A stretch of 64,000 bases of DNA from Microbulbifer sp. SAOS-129_SWC (GCF_039696035.1 NZ_CP155567.1:2847001-2911000), one strand, 5' to 3'; counted from the stretch's first letter, positions 36,055-46,040 are shown. Translations and numbers: made by a program. Notes: generated by a model from the letters alone, not told the origin.

Positions 36055-36487
36055 GTTTGCGGAATTGCTCCAGATCTACCAGCGGCTCACAGCACTGATC
36101 GACCTTGGCCGTGTTGAGCTGCTTGTTGAATTTCATTACCACGTCCACGTTGTAGAACAGCGGTTGGCGCAGTTCATAATCGATACTTACCAGCATGCTG
36201 TCGGCGCCGCGCAGTATCTTCACCGACTTGGTGGGCTGGCCGCGCACGTTGTTGAGCATAAAGTATTTATCCAGTTCCCGTTTGATATCACTGCGGGACA
36301 TATCGCGCAGATTGGGCTCCTGTGCGAGTTGCTTCAGGCCTTCACCCACATAGTAAGAATCGATGTAGCCGGGCCCCATCTTGGAGACACAGGTCAGGAT
36401 AAAGCCGCACACGGCGACAACCACCAACCAGCCCCAGTAGCTCATGCCGCGCTGGCGGCGCAGCGAAGCCGTCATCTGTCTAGCCAT
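36044..36487 (-). CDS. DUF4845 membrane protein between lepB and rnc
   Basis: 147 residues. A single N-terminal membrane helix ([19 protein letters not shown]) is followed by a periplasmic domain with [19 protein letters not shown] and [12 protein letters not shown]. The family is conserved at this position in Pseudomonas-like genomes and its function is not known. Start ATG 36487 has GAGGG 10 bases upstream. It overlaps rnc by 11 bases. Confidence 0.88.
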   Translation of the reverse strand: MARQMTASLRRQRGMSYWGWLVVVAVCGFILTCVSKMGPGYIDSYYVGEGLKQLAQEPNLRDMSRSDIKRELDKYFMLNNVRGQPTKSVKILRGADSMLVSIDYELRQPLFYNVDVVMKFNKQLNTAKVDQCCEPLVDLEQFRKRDN

Positions 36488-36534
36488 CAGTTTTGCCCTC
36501 AATTGTTATTGTGCTGTCGAACGGGAAGTTTGCG

Positions 36535-37308
36535 TTATTCGATACCGCCGACGCGATTAAAGCTGGGGACGCTGAGCAGTTTGTCCCAGTGCATCCAGAT
36601 CGCGAAGGCCTTGCCGACGATGTCCTTCTCGGGCACGAAGCCCCACTCGCGACTGTCGAGGCTGTTGTCGCGATTGTCGCCCATCATGAAGTAATGGCCC
36701 GCCGGTACTGTGGCACTGTAGTTGGCGTACTTGCTCGGTCTCTTTATGTGCCGGGCCATCAGGTGGCGGTGGCCGTAGATGGTTTCCCACAGCACTTCCA
36801 CCTGCGGGTCGCTCGGCGGCAGTGCCTGGATCAGTTCCTGCGGCGCGCGCTCGCCGTTGATGTAGAGCACATTGTCCTTCACTTCAATTTTGTCGCCGGG
36901 CAGGCCGATCACACGCTTGATGAAGTAGGTATCGTTCATGTGCGGCGGGAAGAACACCATCACGTCGCCGCGCTTGGGCTCACCCACCGGCAAAAATTTG
37001 ACGCGGGCGACCGGCAGGCGCAGGCCGTAGGAGAACTTGTTCACCAGAATAAAGTCGCCCACTTCCAGTGTCGGCACCATGGAGCGGGACGGAATCTGGA
37101 AGGGCTCCACCACGAAGGAGCGCAGAATGAACACGACCGCCAGCACCGGGAAAAAAGACTTGGCGTATTCAACCAGTACCGGCTCGGAGGACTCGCCCTC
37201 CGCGCCGCCACTCTTGCGCCGGCGGGCAAAAAACAGGCTGTCGACCAGCCAGATACCACCGGTAGCCACGACCAGCAGCAGCAGAATCAGGGGAAAATTA
37301 ATATCCAT
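36535..37308 (-). CDS. lepB: Signal peptidase I
   Basis: 257 residues. First membrane helix at residues 2-21, a second near 50-68, then the catalytic Ser in IPSRSMVPTLEVGDF and the general-base Lys in YFIKRVIGLPGDKIEV; GDNRDNSLDSREWGFVP is box E. Cleaves signal peptides from exported proteins. Downstream of lepA by 92 bases, the standard lepA-lepB-rnc order. Confidence 0.97.
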   Translation of the reverse strand: MDINFPLILLLLVVATGGIWLVDSLFFARRRKSGGAEGESSEPVLVEYAKSFFPVLAVVFILRSFVVEPFQIPSRSMVPTLEVGDFILVNKFSYGLRLPVARVKFLPVGEPKRGDVMVFFPPHMNDTYFIKRVIGLPGDKIEVKDNVLYINGERAPQELIQALPPSDPQVEVLWETIYGHRHLMARHIKRPSKYANYSATVPAGHYFMMGDNRDNSLDSREWGFVPEKDIVGKAFAIWMHWDKLLSVPSFNRVGGIE

Positions 37309-37400
37309 GGTTTTTTGATTGTTCCATTCTATGGACGGTTAGTGATCAGTGGCGGATGGCCGCAGGTGTACCCGCCGCCCACCGAACACCAATCGCGTGC

Positions 37401-39206
37401 TTACTGGTCCACCTTGAGTACCGCCAGGAACGCCTCCTGCGGCACCTCGACACGGCCCAGCTGTTTCATACGGCGCTTACCCGCTTTCTGCTTTTCCAGC
37501 AGCTTTTTCTTGCGCGAGACGTCGCCGCCATAACACTTGGCGGTGACGTTCTTGCGCAGCGCCTTGACGGTCGTGCGTGCAACCACCTGGCCACCGATCG
37601 CAGCCTGGATGGCTACGTCGAACATCTGCCGCGGAATCAGCTCTTTCATTTTCTCGGCCATCGCGCGGCCTTTCTGCTGGGACTGATCGCGGTGCACGAT
37701 CAGCGCCAGGGCATCGACGCGATCGCCGTTGATCAGGATATCCAGGCGCACCAGTTTTGCCGGGTCAAAACGCACAAAACTGTAATCCAGCGAGGCGAAG
37801 CCGCGGCTGACCGATTTGAGGCGGTCGAAGAAATCCATGACCACTTCGTTCATCGGCAATTCGTAGCGCAGTGACACCTGGCTACCTACGTACTGCATGT
37901 CCTTCTGGATACCGCGCTTCTCGACACACAGCGTAATTACGTTGCCCAGGTACTCCTGCGGCACCAGGATGTTCACTTCGGCGATGGGTTCGCGCATCTC
38001 TTCGATGCTACCCACATCCGGCAGGCGCGACGGGTTGTCCACTGACATCACGGTGCCGTCGGTTTGCAATACCTCGAAAACCACGGTCGGCGCGGTGGTG
38101 ATCAGGTCCAGATCGTACTCGCGCTCCAGGCGCTCCTGGATGATCTCCATGTGCAGCATGCCAAGGAAGCCGCAGCGGAAGCCGAAACCCAGTGCATCGG
38201 AGGTCTCCGGCTCGTAGAACAGCGAGGCGTCGTTCAGCGACAGCTTCTCCAGCGCATCGCGGAAGGCCTCGTAGTCGTCGGAGCTGACCGGGAACAGACC
38301 GGCGTAGACCTGCGGTTTGACCTTTTGGAAGCCCGGCAGCATCGCCACGTCTTCGACGCCTTTGGCATGGGTCAGCGTATCGCCTACCGGCGCGCCGTGG
38401 ATGTCCTTGATACCGGCCACCACAAAGCCCACCTCGCCGGCGCGCAACACGCCGGTCTCCTTGCGCTTGGGCGTGAAGATACCGACGTTGTCGACCACGT
38501 GGGCGCGACCGATAGATTTGGTCACGATCTTGTCTTTGGTTTTCAGGGTGCCCTGTACCACCCGCACCAGGGAAACCACACCGAGGTAGCTGTCGAACCA
38601 GGAATCGATGATCAGCGCCTGCAGCGGTGCTTCCACGTCGCCCTCTGGCGGCGGTACCAGGCGCACCAGGTCTTCCAGCACCTCCTCGACGCCGAGGCCG
38701 GACTTGGCACTGCAGCGGGTGGCCTCGGTGGCATCGATACCGATGATATCCTCGATTTCCTCGGCCACCTTGTCGGGGTCCGCCTGCGGCAGGTCCATCT
38801 TGTTCAGTACCGGAATCACTTCCAGGCCCTGTTCGATGGCCGTGTAGCAGTTGGCCACCGACTGCGCTTCCACGCCCTGGGCGGCGTCCACCACCAGCAG
38901 TGCACCCTCACAGGCGGCCAGCGAGCGAGAGACTTCATAGGAGAAATCCACGTGCCCCGGGGTATCGATAAAGTTCAGCTGATAGGTTTTACCGTCGCGC
39001 GCGGTGTAGTCCAGGGTCACGCTCTGGGCCTTGATGGTGATGCCGCGTTCCCGCTCCAGATCCATGCTGTCGAGGACCTGGGCGGCCATCTCGCGATCCG
39101 AGAGCCCGCCGCAGACCTGAATAAAGCGGTCCGCCAGGGTGGATTTACCGTGGTCGATATGGGCAATGATGGAGAAATTGCGGATATGGGAGAGATCTGT
39201 GGCCAC
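37401..39206 (-). CDS. lepA: Elongation factor 4 (LepA)
   Basis: 601-residue translational GTPase. G1 [17 protein letters not shown]3 [13 protein letters not shown]4 [10 protein letters not shown]; domains II, III and V follow, and the LepA-specific C-terminal domain ends [18 protein letters not shown]. Thought to back-translocate or remodel stalled ribosomes and aid 30S assembly. Starts about 140 bases after mucD on the same strand. Confidence 0.98.
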   Translation of the reverse strand: MATDLSHIRNFSIIAHIDHGKSTLADRFIQVCGGLSDREMAAQVLDSMDLERERGITIKAQSVTLDYTARDGKTYQLNFIDTPGHVDFSYEVSRSLAACEGALLVVDAAQGVEAQSVANCYTAIEQGLEVIPVLNKMDLPQADPDKVAEEIEDIIGIDATEATRCSAKSGLGVEEVLEDLVRLVPPPEGDVEAPLQALIIDSWFDSYLGVVSLVRVVQGTLKTKDKIVTKSIGRAHVVDNVGIFTPKRKETGVLRAGEVGFVVAGIKDIHGAPVGDTLTHAKGVEDVAMLPGFQKVKPQVYAGLFPVSSDDYEAFRDALEKLSLNDASLFYEPETSDALGFGFRCGFLGMLHMEIIQERLEREYDLDLITTAPTVVFEVLQTDGTVMSVDNPSRLPDVGSIEEMREPIAEVNILVPQEYLGNVITLCVEKRGIQKDMQYVGSQVSLRYELPMNEVVMDFFDRLKSVSRGFASLDYSFVRFDPAKLVRLDILINGDRVDALALIVHRDQSQQKGRAMAEKMKELIPRQMFDVAIQAAIGGQVVARTTVKALRKNVTAKCYGGDVSRKKKLLEKQKAGKRRMKQLGRVEVPQEAFLAVLKVDQ

Positions 39207-39349
39207 TTCGGAGCGTAAACCCTTTGAAAATCAAAATGTTAGCCAGCGGAAGCGCCGGCTGCGTGGCGCAAGTCTATCAGAACTCGTGGTTGGTAGTGAG
39301 TGGCACGTGACCGGATCGCCTCCGACGCGTGCCACTCCCCGGTCTATGT

Positions 39350-40747
39350 CTATTTCTTGTCGATCTCAATGGTGCGGAAGGTCGGCTGGCCCGCGCGGAA
39401 GAATCGAATCGGCAGCAGTTCGTTATCCGGCAGATCTTTGACCACTTTGCGGTAGTCCTTCAGGTCGCCCACTTTCTCGAACCCCAGCTGCGCAATGATA
39501 TCGCCGCCGCGGAGACCGGCCTTGGCACCGGGCTTGCCCGGCACCACATCCTTGACCAGCACGCCGGAATCCACGCCCCAGCGCTGCTTCAGCGCATCGG
39601 GAATCTCGCCCACGACCAGCCCCAGGCGGCCACCCACATTGCTGGCGGGACCAGCGCTGGAGGCCTGCCCCATCTCGGTGTCATCGCTCGGCAAGGTGCC
39701 GACCGTGACACTGACGGTCTTGTGCTCGCCCTTGCGCATGAGGTCAACACTCACTTCGCTGCCCGGGCTGGTGCGGCCGACGATATGCGGCAGATCGCCC
39801 TGCTCGAGGATCTTGTGGCCGTCGAAGCGGGTAATGATATCGCCCGCGACAATGCCCGCCTGGTCCGCCGGTGCACCGGACTCCACCTGGGCCACCAGGG
39901 CGCCGTGGGGCTTCTTCAGGCCCATTGCCTTGGCCATATTCAGGTCCACATCCTGGATGCCGACACCGAGCCAGCCGCGATCGACGCGCCCCTTCTCTTT
40001 CAGCTGGGCAATCACATCCTGCGCCAGGCTGGCGGGAATGGCGAACGACAGGCCAATGGAACCGCCGCTGCGGGTATAGATCTGTGAGTTGATGCCCACG
40101 ACCCTGCCATCCATGTTGAACAGCGGGCCGCCGGAGTTACCCGGATTGATGGCCACATCGGTCTGGATGAACGGCACGTAATTCTCGCGACTCTCGTTGG
40201 GGATGCTGCGCCCCATGGCGCTCACGATACCGGCGCTGGCGGAGTAATCGAGACCGAACGGAGAGCCGATTGCGACCACCCATTCACCCACCTTGAGGTC
40301 GTCCGAGTTGCCCCACTTCAGGTGCGGCAGATCCTCGGCGTCGATCTTGATCAGCGCCAGGTCGGAGCTGACATCGGTGCCGATGACCTTGGCATCGAAC
40401 TCGCGCCGATCGGTCAGGGTTACCGTGACCTGGTCTGCGCCGTCCACGACGTGGTTGTTGGTGACGATGTAGCCGTCACCGGAGATGATGAATCCGGATC
40501 CCAGGCTGGCTACCGGGCGCTGCTGCGGCGGCTCCAGCAAGTGGCGGAAGATATCCGGAATATCCTGGCGGTACTGCGGCGGCAGGTTACGGCGCGAGGT
40601 CTGGCGGTGCTCTACCGAATTGATTTTCACTACCGCCGGCGAATTATCCGCGATCAGGTCGGTGAATTCCGGCAGCCCGCGCGCGAACGCAGACGCCGAC
40701 AGCAACAGGCAGAGAGTGAAGACAAACTGTGAACAGCGTTTCAGCAT
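39350..40747 (-). CDS. mucD: Periplasmic serine protease MucD/DegQ-like (DegP family)
   Basis: 465 residues with a signal peptide (LKRCSQFVFTLCLLLSASAFA). Catalytic His in VTNNHVVDGAD, Asp in SSDLALIKID, Ser in INPGNSGGPLF; two PDZ domains follow (about 275-360 and 380-455). It degrades misfolded envelope proteins and, in Pseudomonas, dampens sigma-E (AlgU) activity. ATG 40747 is preceded by AAGGG. Upstream, at 40848-40875, is a sigma-E-like promoter. Here mucD is separated from rseC by two murein-peptide genes. Confidence 0.94.
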   Translation of the reverse strand: MLKRCSQFVFTLCLLLSASAFARGLPEFTDLIADNSPAVVKINSVEHRQTSRRNLPPQYRQDIPDIFRHLLEPPQQRPVASLGSGFIISGDGYIVTNNHVVDGADQVTVTLTDRREFDAKVIGTDVSSDLALIKIDAEDLPHLKWGNSDDLKVGEWVVAIGSPFGLDYSASAGIVSAMGRSIPNESRENYVPFIQTDVAINPGNSGGPLFNMDGRVVGINSQIYTRSGGSIGLSFAIPASLAQDVIAQLKEKGRVDRGWLGVGIQDVDLNMAKAMGLKKPHGALVAQVESGAPADQAGIVAGDIITRFDGHKILEQGDLPHIVGRTSPGSEVSVDLMRKGEHKTVSVTVGTLPSDDTEMGQASSAGPASNVGGRLGLVVGEIPDALKQRWGVDSGVLVKDVVPGKPGAKAGLRGGDIIAQLGFEKVGDLKDYRKVVKDLPDNELLPIRFFRAGQPTFRTIEIDKK

Positions 40748-40847
40748 CGGTTTGTTACCCTTATCTATCCCTTCTACTATTGAGGCATTGAGCGCTGGAG
40801 CCGCCCGGCGGGGCCGGCCCCGACGCTCAACAGGTTTTTGGTAAACA

Positions 40848-40875
40848 TTTAGTGGCGTTCTGGCCACAAAAGTTC
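40848..40875 (-). promoter_or_regulatory. Possible sigma-E (AlgU) promoter of mucD
   Basis: On the minus strand GAACTT (40875-40870) is followed after 17 bases by CTAAA (or 16 bases and ACTAAA). The -35 is perfect for the sigma-E/AlgU consensus; the -10 has one mismatch to TCTAA. It ends 100 bases before the mucD start. Confidence 0.5.
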
Positions 40876-40987
40876 TGAAGCCCAGTGTAAAACAATGTTA
40901 AGGCGCTCCCGCAACGGCTAGGCCAGACAGCCCCGGCCCGTCTGGTCATCCGCTGCCGAAGCCCCACCGGCTCTCCGGGAGGACACC

Positions 40988-41701
40988 GTGACAACACTGC
41001 GCCCCCGCACCGAACGCGGCCATTTTTGCCACCCGCAGCTGCCGTACGGCAAGTCCGAACTCGGCGCGCCCCTGCTGTATTTTCCCGCACAGGTCAGCGC
41101 CGGCGCCAGTCCGCCGGGGATCGTCATGGCCGGCACCCACGGCGATGAGGTATCGGCGGTGGTGGCACTGTCCTGCGCGCTACGGACCCTGCCGGCGGAG
41201 CGCCTGTGCCACCATGTAATCCTGGCGGTCAACCCGGACGGCTGTCAGCTGGGGCTGCGCGCCAACGCCCACGGTGTCGACCTGAACCGCAATTTCGCCA
41301 CTGCCAACTGGCAGGCGGACGGCACCGTCTACCGCTGGAACAGCGCCGCGGAGGCGCGCGACGTACGCCTCAGTACCGGCAGTTCCGCCGGCTCGGAGGC
41401 GGAGACCCGCGCGCTGACCGGGCTGCTGGAACGGCTAAAGCCGCACTGGGTGGTCACTATTCACGATCCGCTGGCCTGTATCGAGGACCCCCACGACAGC
41501 GCCCTGGGGCGCTGGCTGGCCGAGCGTTTCCAGCTGCCACTGGTGACCGATGTGGGCTACGCCACCCCCGGCTCTTTTGGCACCTGGTGCGCTGAGCGCC
41601 AGCTGCACTGTATTACGGCCGAGTTTCCACCGATCTCCGCCGATGCGGCCAGTGAAGACTACCTCGACGCGCTGATCGACCTGCTGACATGGAGCGACTG
41701 A
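40988..41701 (+). CDS. mpaA: Murein peptide amidase MpaA (M14-type zinc carboxypeptidase)
   Basis: 237 residues. Zinc site AGTHGDE (His51, Glu54), the substrate segment VNPDGCQLGLRANAHGVDLNRNF, the third ligand in VTIHDPL and the general base Glu in ITAEFP. MpaA removes the gamma-D-Glu-meso-DAP bond in tripeptides from cell-wall turnover. The GTG start at 40988 follows GGGAGGACACC. It is convergent with the L-Ala-D/L-Glu epimerase gene, which acts on its product; in E. coli mpaA and ycjG are also neighbours. Confidence 0.88.
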   Translation: MTTLRPRTERGHFCHPQLPYGKSELGAPLLYFPAQVSAGASPPGIVMAGTHGDEVSAVVALSCALRTLPAERLCHHVILAVNPDGCQLGLRANAHGVDLNRNFATANWQADGTVYRWNSAAEARDVRLSTGSSAGSEAETRALTGLLERLKPHWVVTIHDPLACIEDPHDSALGRWLAERFQLPLVTDVGYATPGSFGTWCAERQLHCITAEFPPISADAASEDYLDALIDLLTWSD

Positions 41702-41731
41702 GCAGGGCTCACCAGCGCCGTTCACGGCGTC

Positions 41732-42676
41732 TCAGGTCCAGTAGACCCGCCCCGCGTCAAAGCGCAGCGGCGGCTCGGCGTCCCGCGCCAGCCAGGTCGG
41801 GCCATCCAGATCGATAAAACGCGCCCGCTCCCCCAGCGGCCAGGCGGCGCGCACCGCGCGCGAGGTGCACAGCATGCAGCCCAGCATCAGCGCGAAGCCG
41901 CACGCCTCCGCCGCCTCCGCCAGCGCCAGTGCCTCGGTGAGGCCGCCGGTCTTGTCCAGTTTGATATTGAGCATCTCGTAGCGCCCCTGCAGCCGCGGCA
42001 GGTCGGCGCGGGTGTGGCAGCTCTCGTCTGCGCAGATCGGCAGCGGGTGCGCAAAGGTCTCGAGAAATTCATCGTCATCTGCCGGCAGCGGCTGCTCCAG
42101 CATCGCCACACCGGCATCGCGCAGCTGCTGGCAGCGCTCCACCAGGGTTGCGGCCGGCCAGGCCTCGTTGGCGTCGATCACCAGCTGGGCGCCCGGTGCC
42201 GCCGCACGCACTGCGGCGACGCGCTCGGCCACCTGGTAGTCATCCAGCTTCAGCTTCAGGCACTCCACCCCCTGCGCCACTGTGACCCGCGCCGCTTCGG
42301 CCATCGCAGCGGGCGTGTCGATCACCAGTGTCTGCACCGTGGGCAGGGAATCGGGGCCGGCAAAAGGAGTATTGCGACATTGCCGCTCCCAATCCCACAG
42401 CGCGCAGTCGAGCGCATTGCGCGCGGCGCCGGCGGGCAACTGCGCCTGCAGCGCCTCCCGGCTCAGGCTGTCCGGCACCGCCAGCAGCGGTTGCAGCTGC
42501 GCCAGCACCGAATCCGGCGTCTCGCCGTAACGCGCATAGGGAGTGCACTCGCCCACCGCGGTAACGCCGCGCCCCTGCAGCTCAACCACGACCACCTGCG
42601 CCTCGGTGCGGGCGCCGCGGGAAATGACAAAGGCAGTGCGCAGGGGCCAGCTCTCGGCAGAGCAGTGAGCGCGCAT
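41732..42676 (-). CDS. L-Ala-D/L-Glu (dipeptide) epimerase, enolase superfamily
   Basis: 314 residues. The enolase-superfamily barrel has the KxK pair in CLKLKLDD, metal acids in VIDANEAW, MLEQPLP and CADES, and the opposite Lys in NIKLDKTGG. This pattern is that of YcjG-type epimerases that turn L-Ala-D-Glu into L-Ala-L-Glu for catabolism. It follows rseC by 55 bases on the same strand, so it may be co-transcribed with the rpoE operon. Paired with mpaA. Confidence 0.88.
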   Translation of the reverse strand: MRAHCSAESWPLRTAFVISRGARTEAQVVVVELQGRGVTAVGECTPYARYGETPDSVLAQLQPLLAVPDSLSREALQAQLPAGAARNALDCALWDWERQCRNTPFAGPDSLPTVQTLVIDTPAAMAEAARVTVAQGVECLKLKLDDYQVAERVAAVRAAAPGAQLVIDANEAWPAATLVERCQQLRDAGVAMLEQPLPADDDEFLETFAHPLPICADESCHTRADLPRLQGRYEMLNIKLDKTGGLTEALALAEAAEACGFALMLGCMLCTSRAVRAAWPLGERARFIDLDGPTWLARDAEPPLRFDAGRVYWT

Positions 42677-42731
42677 GGGTTATCTCCTGCAAAGGTGAGA
42701 TAACAGTTTAGGAAGAATTGGGAAAAGGAGA

Positions 42732-43199
42732 TCAGGCCGCGCGGGCCGGCTCGATGCGCAACAGTAGCGGTGCGAAGGCGGGGTCGCCAGCGCGGCGGCG
42801 GCCGTAAAGGCGCACTAGCGCGGCGCCGCCCAGCAGCCCGAGCACCGCGCCGGCAATCGCACCGCTTTCACCGGCGAGAGCGTTGCCCGCCACAGTTGCC
42901 ATCAGCAGGGAGACCAGAGGCAGCAGGTAGATCAGTAAAGCGCCGATGGCGAGGGTATTTTCGGCGATGCCAATCACGGCAGTATCGTTGAGCGCAATAT
43001 CCTGCGGGTCCCAGCTGTTCAGCGCTACGCGGACACGCGCGGCGCCGGCCCGGTCAGCGCGGCTCGACAAATAGTCGCTCAGCAGCCCGGTACCACAACC
43101 ACTCTTGGCGGAGCAGCCGTGACAGCCGCTGCGCTGCAGGGTTTCGACCCAGATGGCACCGGATTCAATCGCCACCACCCGACCGCGCTCTTCTACCAT
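42732..43199 (-). CDS. rseC: SoxR-reducing/RseC (MucC) family membrane protein
   Basis: 155 residues. N-terminal cytosolic part with the Cys cluster SGCHGCSAKSGCGTG, then two membrane helices (ENTLAIGALLIYLLPLVSLLM and GAIAGAVLGLLGGAALV). RseC/MucC modulates sigma-E activity and, in E. coli, is linked with the Rsx complex that reduces SoxR. Fourth gene of the rpoE operon, 24 bases after rseB. Confidence 0.9.
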   Translation of the reverse strand: MVEERGRVVAIESGAIWVETLQRSGCHGCSAKSGCGTGLLSDYLSSRADRAGAARVRVALNSWDPQDIALNDTAVIGIAENTLAIGALLIYLLPLVSLLMATVAGNALAGESGAIAGAVLGLLGGAALVRLYGRRRAGDPAFAPLLLRIEPARAA

Positions 43200-43223
43200 G
43201 AGATCCCTACCCCGCTGCGGGCA

Positions 43224-44276
43224 TCAACCCTTGATACCGACGGCACCGGCGACGCGGCGCGCCGTGGTATCCGGTATCTCGCCGACCACCGTTACGGTGT
43301 AGTCGACGCCATTCACGCGCACCTTGTCCATATAGGCCACGGTAGCGCCGCGAATCGCACGGCCCTGGAAGTCGAGCCCCGGACCCAGGTGTTGAACGAA
43401 GACCGTAAAGACACTGAGGCCATCACTGAACACCAGCATGTCGCCATCGGACAGGGTGCGCACGGAGACCAGCTCGAAACCCTCGGGCACCCAGCGCACC
43501 TGCCAGCGGCTCTGCGCGGAGGTACAGGGAGTGTTGTTGTCGATGCGGCGCGCGTCGGCGGAGCTGGGCTCCAGCGCGGAATCCGGCACTGGCGACAGAT
43601 TCAGTTTGACGAACTGGTAGCGCTCCAGAACCCGGCCCTGGGCGTTCACCAGCATGGATTTGAGCGGCAGGCCGGTCTTGCGATCCAGATTGATCACCAT
43701 GCCGAGGCGATCGAGATCCCGCGGCCGCGCCTCGATCACCACCGTGTCGCGGTCGGCCACACGCTCCTCGCCGCGCAGCACGAACTGGTAACTGCGCTCG
43801 ACTTCCGAGTGACCGGCACCGCTCAACAGCCCAGCCCGCGCCAGCGGGTTGGAAAGGCGGGCACAATTGCGGCTACTGCCATGGCTGATAAGCTCTCTCG
43901 GGTCACCGCTCAGGTAGCGCACCCGCTCGACCTGCTCGCCGTCGCGCAATGCATGCACCACCTCGAGGGTCTCCAGCATACCGCCGTGCTCGAAAGTCGC
44001 CAGACCGCTGTACTCGAGGTCATTGGCGGCCCGGTTCAGCTTGGCGAGCCAGTCCTCGACGCTCTGCGGCTGGCGCTGTGCGGCCGCAGCCGGGCTGGAT
44101 GCCGCACCGCCCTGCTGTACTTCGGGCTGCTGCTGCGCCCCGGCCACGGCGGGCTGGGCGACCGCAACGGCGGTTGCCTTATCGTCTGCACGGACCGCAG
44201 GCGCCAACAGAAATAAAGCCAACAGCAAGCTGTTGGCTTTGATCATTGCGGGATGCAGTGTTAACGGTTTGCGCAC
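43224..44276 (-). CDS. rseB: Periplasmic sigma-E regulator RseB/MucB
   Basis: 350 residues with a signal sequence (SLLLALFLLAPAVRADD) and a Gln/Ala-rich linker. The MucB domain has DWLAKLNRAANDLEYSGLATFEH, VRYLSGDPREL and a C-terminal ligand domain with RWVPEGFELVS. RseB binds the periplasmic part of RseA and shields it from DegS; lipid A signals release it. The GTG at 44276 has AGGAG and GGAG upstream, better than ATG 44246. Its stop is 24 bases before rseC. Confidence 0.93.
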   Translation of the reverse strand: MRKPLTLHPAMIKANSLLLALFLLAPAVRADDKATAVAVAQPAVAGAQQQPEVQQGGAASSPAAAAQRQPQSVEDWLAKLNRAANDLEYSGLATFEHGGMLETLEVVHALRDGEQVERVRYLSGDPRELISHGSSRNCARLSNPLARAGLLSGAGHSEVERSYQFVLRGEERVADRDTVVIEARPRDLDRLGMVINLDRKTGLPLKSMLVNAQGRVLERYQFVKLNLSPVPDSALEPSSADARRIDNNTPCTSAQSRWQVRWVPEGFELVSVRTLSDGDMLVFSDGLSVFTVFVQHLGPGLDFQGRAIRGATVAYMDKVRVNGVDYTVTVVGEIPDTTARRVAGAVGIKG

Positions 44277-44350
44277 CTACTCCGAGCTCCTGTCCGGTTC
44301 TCTGCTGTTCGCAGTTCACTTTCCGGCGCTCTGCAACGCCGATTCCAAAC

Positions 44351-45052
44351 CTACATATCCACCTGTTCGCCGAAAGTGGCGCGGGCAAAAGGCACCATGC
44401 CCTGGCTGCCGACGTGGGCGGCCTGTTCCGAGTGCTCCATCATCACCCGGTTCAGGTGGCGCATCAATTCCGGCGTCAATACCGGCTGCATCACCTGCTT
44501 GCCACCGGGCACAGCCCCGGCTCCCTGGCGCTCAGGCACCAGGCGCGGCGCGGCGGTGCTCACCGAGCGCGTGCTCGGCGCCGGCACGTAGAATCCGGTA
44601 GGCTCCGGGGCCGAGGATACCGACGGCTGTACCTGGTGTTCCGCATCGGCTACCTGGGCCGCGTCACCGCCAACCTGCGGCTGGGACATCTGCTGCACAC
44701 CGAGGATCGCAGCGAAGGCCACCGTTGCCGCCACAGCGCCGCGTCTCAGCGGCTGCCACCAGCGATTACGATTTGCGGCGGACGCCTCGGCGTCCGCGTC
44801 GGTCGACTGGAACGGTGCTGCCTCCTGTTCGACAGCCGCAGAAATCCGCGCCGCCAGACCGGTGTCCGCCTGGGCCACACGCTCGCGACGCATAACACTG
44901 GCGGCCAGCTGGTAACGTGACCAGCGCTCGCCGATCTCCGCCGAGGAGGAACTGGCTTTCAGCAGGCGCTGCAGTTCCAGCTCACTGACCTCGCCGTCCA
45001 TCAGCGCCGACAGCGACTCGTTCAGACGATCCTGATGTTTCCCGTGAGACAT
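44351..45052 (-). CDS. rseA: Anti-sigma-E factor RseA/MucA
   Basis: 233 residues. The cytosolic N-terminal sigma-binding domain (LNESLSALMDGEVSELELQRLL, ERWSRYQLAASVMR) is followed by one membrane helix (about residues 106-122) and a periplasmic tail containing LTPELMRHLNRVMMEHSEQA, the RseB-binding/protease-sensitive region. Start ATG 45052 has GAGGGT upstream. Holds sigma-E inactive until proteolysis. The C-terminus ends FGEQVDM rather than a DegS-accessible signal that I can verify. Confidence 0.92.
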   Translation of the reverse strand: MSHGKHQDRLNESLSALMDGEVSELELQRLLKASSSSAEIGERWSRYQLAASVMRRERVAQADTGLAARISAAVEQEAAPFQSTDADAEASAANRNRWWQPLRRGAVAATVAFAAILGVQQMSQPQVGGDAAQVADAEHQVQPSVSSAPEPTGFYVPAPSTRSVSTAAPRLVPERQGAGAVPGGKQVMQPVLTPELMRHLNRVMMEHSEQAAHVGSQGMVPFARATFGEQVDM

Positions 45053-45211
45053 ACGGGGTACCCTCTCTGTACAATTCTGTGCAATCTGGCGTGGCGCTCG
45101 CTGGCGCCTTATCACAGTACCTCGGCGGTGCCGCAACACCACCACTGCCTGTTAGCTAAGACCGGCGGCCCTGCTGTTTGTTTCACCGCCGGCGAAAAAA
45201 TTCCCGGATTT

Positions 45212-45826
45212 TCAGCCCCGGTCGCCGAGGGGTTCCGGCTCCCCGGCCAGAACGGCCTGGACTGTACGGTCAATAGCCTCCCGAGCGCGGAAAATGCGCG
45301 AGCGCACGGTGCCCACCGGACATCCCATTACCTCGGCGATCTCCTCGTAACTGAGGCCTTCCATCTCGCGCAGGGTCACCGCCGAGCGCAGATCCTCGGG
45401 CAGCGCGCGAATCGCCTCGTGAACTGCAGCCTCAAGCTGGTCACGAAACAGTTCGCCCTCGGGAGTTTCGTTGTCGCGCAGCAGGTCGGCGCCGGAGTAG
45501 TACTCGGCGTCTTCCAGATCCACATCCGAAGACGGCGGCCGGCGGCTGCGCGAGACCAGGTGGTTCTTGGCGGTATTGATGGCGATGCGGTACATCCAGG
45601 TGTAGAAGGCGCTGTCACCACGGAAATTGGCCAGCGCCCGGTAGGCCTTGATAAAGGCCTCCTGGGTCACATCCTGCACCTCGGCGTGGTCCTTGATAAA
45701 CCGGCTGACCACAGCGACGATCTTGTGCTGGTATTTCAATACCAGCAGGTCAAAGGCGCGCTTGTCCCCTTTCTGGACCCGCTCAACCAGCTGGCGGTCA
45801 CTCGGTGACGCCTGTTGCCCTGTCAT
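45212..45826 (-). CDS. rpoE: RNA polymerase sigma factor RpoE/AlgU
   Basis: 204-residue ECF sigma factor. Region 2 has DVTQEAFIKAYRALANFRGDS, FYTWMYRIAINTAKNHL, and region 4 has LREMEGLSYEEIAEVMGCPVGTVRSRIFRAREAI, all typical of the RpoE/AlgU class. Directs envelope-stress genes such as mucD. A sigma-E promoter lies about 85 bases upstream, so it is self-activating. First gene of rpoE-rseA-rseB-rseC. Confidence 0.97.
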   Translation of the reverse strand: MTGQQASPSDRQLVERVQKGDKRAFDLLVLKYQHKIVAVVSRFIKDHAEVQDVTQEAFIKAYRALANFRGDSAFYTWMYRIAINTAKNHLVSRSRRPPSSDVDLEDAEYYSGADLLRDNETPEGELFRDQLEAAVHEAIRALPEDLRSAVTLREMEGLSYEEIAEVMGCPVGTVRSRIFRAREAIDRTVQAVLAGEPEPLGDRG

Positions 45827-45911
45827 CCCCTACTCCCATAGTCGGTCACGTCGCCAGCGCGTTCCCACCCAGCGGGAGAGCGGTCACCTGTGGCGTATAT
45901 TTTGTGGTTTT

Positions 45912-45940
45912 GCAGACACGGGAAATAGGACATAAGTTCC
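45912..45940 (-). promoter_or_regulatory. Sigma-E (AlgU) autoregulatory promoter of rpoE
   Basis: Minus strand: GGAACTT (45940-45934), then 17 bases after GAACTT, TCTGC (45916-45912). This matches the AlgU/sigma-E consensus GAACTT-N16/17-TCTGA with one change. Correctly placed about 85 bases before the rpoE start. Confidence 0.8.
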
Positions 45941-46040
45941 GGGCCAGTTCGATGAAATAACACCTGGGGCCGCTGTCGAGTTGCGGAAGCAGGTCGAAGT
46001 TGGCGCTATACTACGCGACCGCTCAACATAATTGAAATCT

